Source: Hybos culiciformis
Lineage: Eukaryota > Arthropoda > Insecta > Diptera > Hybotidae
Direction of reading: 5' to 3'
Assembly: GCA_964007475.1 (NCBI GenBank)
Contig: OZ023273.1
Location: forward strand, 21,935,557 to 21,999,556
DNA length: 64,000 nt
Shown here one piece after another: positions 62,849-64,000 of this stretch. Each line of letters starts with the position of its first letter. Positions within the stretch are counted from its first letter, which is position 1. The translations under genes and the position numbers were made by a program. The notes beneath the pieces are model-generated. The model worked only from the letters and a program-made list of their open reading frames with translations. It ran no database searches and was not told the origin of the DNA.

Positions 62849-62888
62849 GAGCTCAATACTTCATTTATGAGGTACTGTTCTATATTTT
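62849..62888 (+). repeat. dispersed 40-bp repeat, second copy at 14541-14580
   Basis: Both copies read GAGCTC..TACTTCATTTA.GAGG..CTGTTCTATATTTT and match at 35 of 40 positions. At 14541 it follows a CACTG-ended MITE; here it precedes the GC-rich minisatellite. It is likely part of an unidentified dispersed element. Confidence 0.7.
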
Positions 62889-62945
62889 TGATTCCTGGAA
62901 TCGAAAATTCTGAAAATATCGGAGTAGAATATGTGTACAGAAAAG

Positions 62946-63109
62946 TGGTCCCGGCCGGGAAAAATGGTTACGGCCGGGAAAAATGGTTCAGGCCGGGAAA
63001 ATTGGTCCCGGCCGGGAAAAATGGTCCCGGCCGCAAAAATGGTTCCGCCGGGAAAAATGGTCCCGGCCGGAAAAATGGTTCCGCCGGGAAAAATGGTCCC
63101 GGCCGGGAA
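62946..63109. repeat. GC-rich 18-19-bp minisatellite (GGTCCCGGCCGGGAAAAAT)
   Basis: About nine tandem units vary at CCCGGCCGGG, TACGGCCGGG and TCCGCCGGG. Further scattered and inverted units (TTTTTCCCGGCCGG) continue to about 63270. The unit contains the self-complementary CCCGGCCGGG. Several overlapping frames on both strands run through it and are not genes. Confidence 0.92.
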
Positions 63110-63299
63110 GTTCTTTCTGGTTAAAAACCTTTTTCTGGCAATATTCTTCTGGCGAATATTTTTCCCGGCCGGACACATTTCCCCTATTTATTTTTTACTC
63201 GACCGGGAAATATTTTCACGGCCGGGATTTTCGACTGGACTTTTCTGCATAATACCTTTTTCCCGGCGGGACGTGTGCAATAATAGACTCCCTAAAAAG

Positions 63300-63480
63300 T
63301 AATATAAGAGAGCTTCATAATTCTGGGTCGTAATTCCGGATACCATTATTCCAGATCTCAGAATTTCAGATCTCGAAATTCCGGAATATTTTTAAGATTT
63401 TAAGAAACAAAATTCGTAAAATTTCAGATCTCAAAATTCGATCTCAAAATTATGGAACGGAGTCCAACTACAACCGTGAG
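63300..63480. repeat. imperfect AGATCTCAGAATT-type repeats
   Basis: The words TTCCAGATCTCAGAATT, TTCAGATCTCGAAATTCC and TTTCAGATCTCAAAATTC recur five times over about 120 bp, forming a short degenerate tandem next to the GC-rich minisatellite. Confidence 0.6.
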
Positions 63481-63689
63481 GAATACACATTATAAATATA
63501 TATTACAGGCATATTACACTCATCACCAATTTTCTATTAAAATAAAATAAGATAAGTATACCTACTTAAAAAAGTTTTTTTTTTTGGTAAATTTCCTATT
63601 TCTAAAAATAAGCCCAAAAAACTTTGACTACAAAAAATTTTTAGTATGCCCAATTTTTTTGCCTAAAGCAATTCCTAAATTTTATTTCT

Positions 63690-63844
63690 AAAGCAAAAAA
63701 AATTAAGCGATCGATTAACGAACTTTTTTAACGAGTACTAAAAATGGAAAAAAAATTCGTAATAAGAAAATAAACGAAATTTACGTTACAAAAACGTAAT
63801 TATTCATTATTTTTCGTTATCTTAACGAGAATGTCATTAACGAA
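63690..63844. repeat. right subterminal AACGA/TCGTT cluster
   Basis: ATTAACGAACTTTTTT occurs twice (near 63715 and 63837), with further AACGA, TACGTT and TCGTTA words between. It mirrors the left subterminal array but is only ~150 bp long, giving the element unequal ends, as is common in CACTA transposons. Confidence 0.75.
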
Positions 63845-63884
63845 CTTTTTTGAAGTAATGAGTACGAGCAAATTTTTTTCTGTG
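63845..63884 (-). repeat. right terminal inverted repeat of the giant element
   Basis: Read on the minus strand from 63884 it begins CACAGAAAAAAATTTGCTCG. It is followed on the plus strand by TG (63885-63886) and GAAAGGTTCAAT, the continuation of the target interrupted at 43501. Confidence 0.9.
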
Positions 63885-64000
63885 TGGAAAGGTTCAATAA
63901 ACTTATAATGTCAGATTATAAAACTACCTTACAAGTGTGCCAAAAGTAAATATACACCTACATATTTAGTAAACATTTTTTTTTTTATGATTCTTAAAAT

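Larger units (their letters stand above)
43502..63884. mobile_element. 20.4-kb CACTA/EnSpm-like transposon, two-gene, with captured DNA
   Basis: The left end CACAGAAAAAAATTTGCTCG (43502 onward) is matched by the right end read on the minus strand from 63884 inward. Identity runs 24 bp and similarity about 40 bp. TG is duplicated at 43500-43501 and 63885-63886, and the undisturbed target is preserved next door. Just inside the left end is a ~1 kb array of AACGA/TCGTT words, with a smaller set inside the right end, as in CACTA elements. On the minus strand it encodes a Tnp2-like transposase (49869-52352) and a SAM-like protein (45263-48302), both apparently intact. The rest (52.4-63.7 kb) contains repeats, nested MITEs and fragments of host-like genes. 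Two-bp duplications are reported for Mirage-type members of the CMC group; classical EnSpm gives 2-4. Alternative view: a smaller autonomous core enlarged by nested insertions. Confidence 0.85.

Noticed and set aside
62861..63302. Five overlapping frames with RPGKMVPAG-type repeats
   Set aside because: All read through the 18-19-bp GC-rich minisatellite on both strands. None has unique flanking coding sequence.

Overview
This window is a strongly AT-rich eukaryotic genomic segment, most likely from an insect. Poly-A/T runs, short introns, insect-type MITEs and TAGGTAGGT-rich repeats all fit. A recognisable fragment of the largest CAF-1 chromatin-assembly subunit carries the insect-like YYGTW block. 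An aphid-like or parasitoid-wasp-like genome would fit, but the sequence alone does not decide it. No bacterial-type genes, rRNA or CRISPR arrays are seen.

Layout. From 1 to 43.4 kb there is no convincing complete host gene. This part holds AT-rich intergenic or intronic DNA, several small DNA transposons whose ends and target-site duplications (TSDs) can be read exactly (921-1707, 14074-14486, 18386-18889, 22209-22455), a 3.8 kb array of a 12-bp minisatellite (3600-7440) with ~1.1 kb higher-order structure, and three short GC-richer islands (35.76, 38.77 and 40.2 kb) that could be exons of a long-intron gene.

From 43502 to 63884 lies the main object: a 20.4 kb element bounded by inverted repeats starting CACAG, flanked by the 2-bp duplication TG, and inserted in the second copy of a 45-bp tandem duplication whose first copy preserves the empty site. 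Its left end carries a ~1 kb subterminal array of AACGA/TCGTT motifs, as in CACTA/EnSpm elements. It encodes on the minus strand two apparently intact, intron-containing genes. One is a 784-residue Tnp2-like transposase with two N-terminal zinc fingers (52352 to 49869). Downstream of it is a predicted six-exon, 514-residue SAM-domain-like (SAMD3-like) protein (48302 to 45263). I infer that these are the transposition functions of the element.

The upstream part (52.4-63.7 kb) is a patchwork. It contains two copies of a complex direct repeat, an exon-like coding fragment (54055-54188, minus), a decayed C-terminal fragment of the CAF-1 large subunit that keeps an intron (56145-57403, plus), a tandem duplication with a MITE exactly at its junction, a 210-bp near-perfect hairpin element, a Harbinger-like MITE, and a GC-rich minisatellite. 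This looks like a large CACTA-type transposon that has captured host gene fragments and collected nested insertions.

A further pattern links three foldback elements (921-1707, 48749-49559, ~60459-60983). Each has a GC-rich core holding the same motif, CAAATC(C/G)CACTGACC, although the arms of the first are unrelated to those of the other two.
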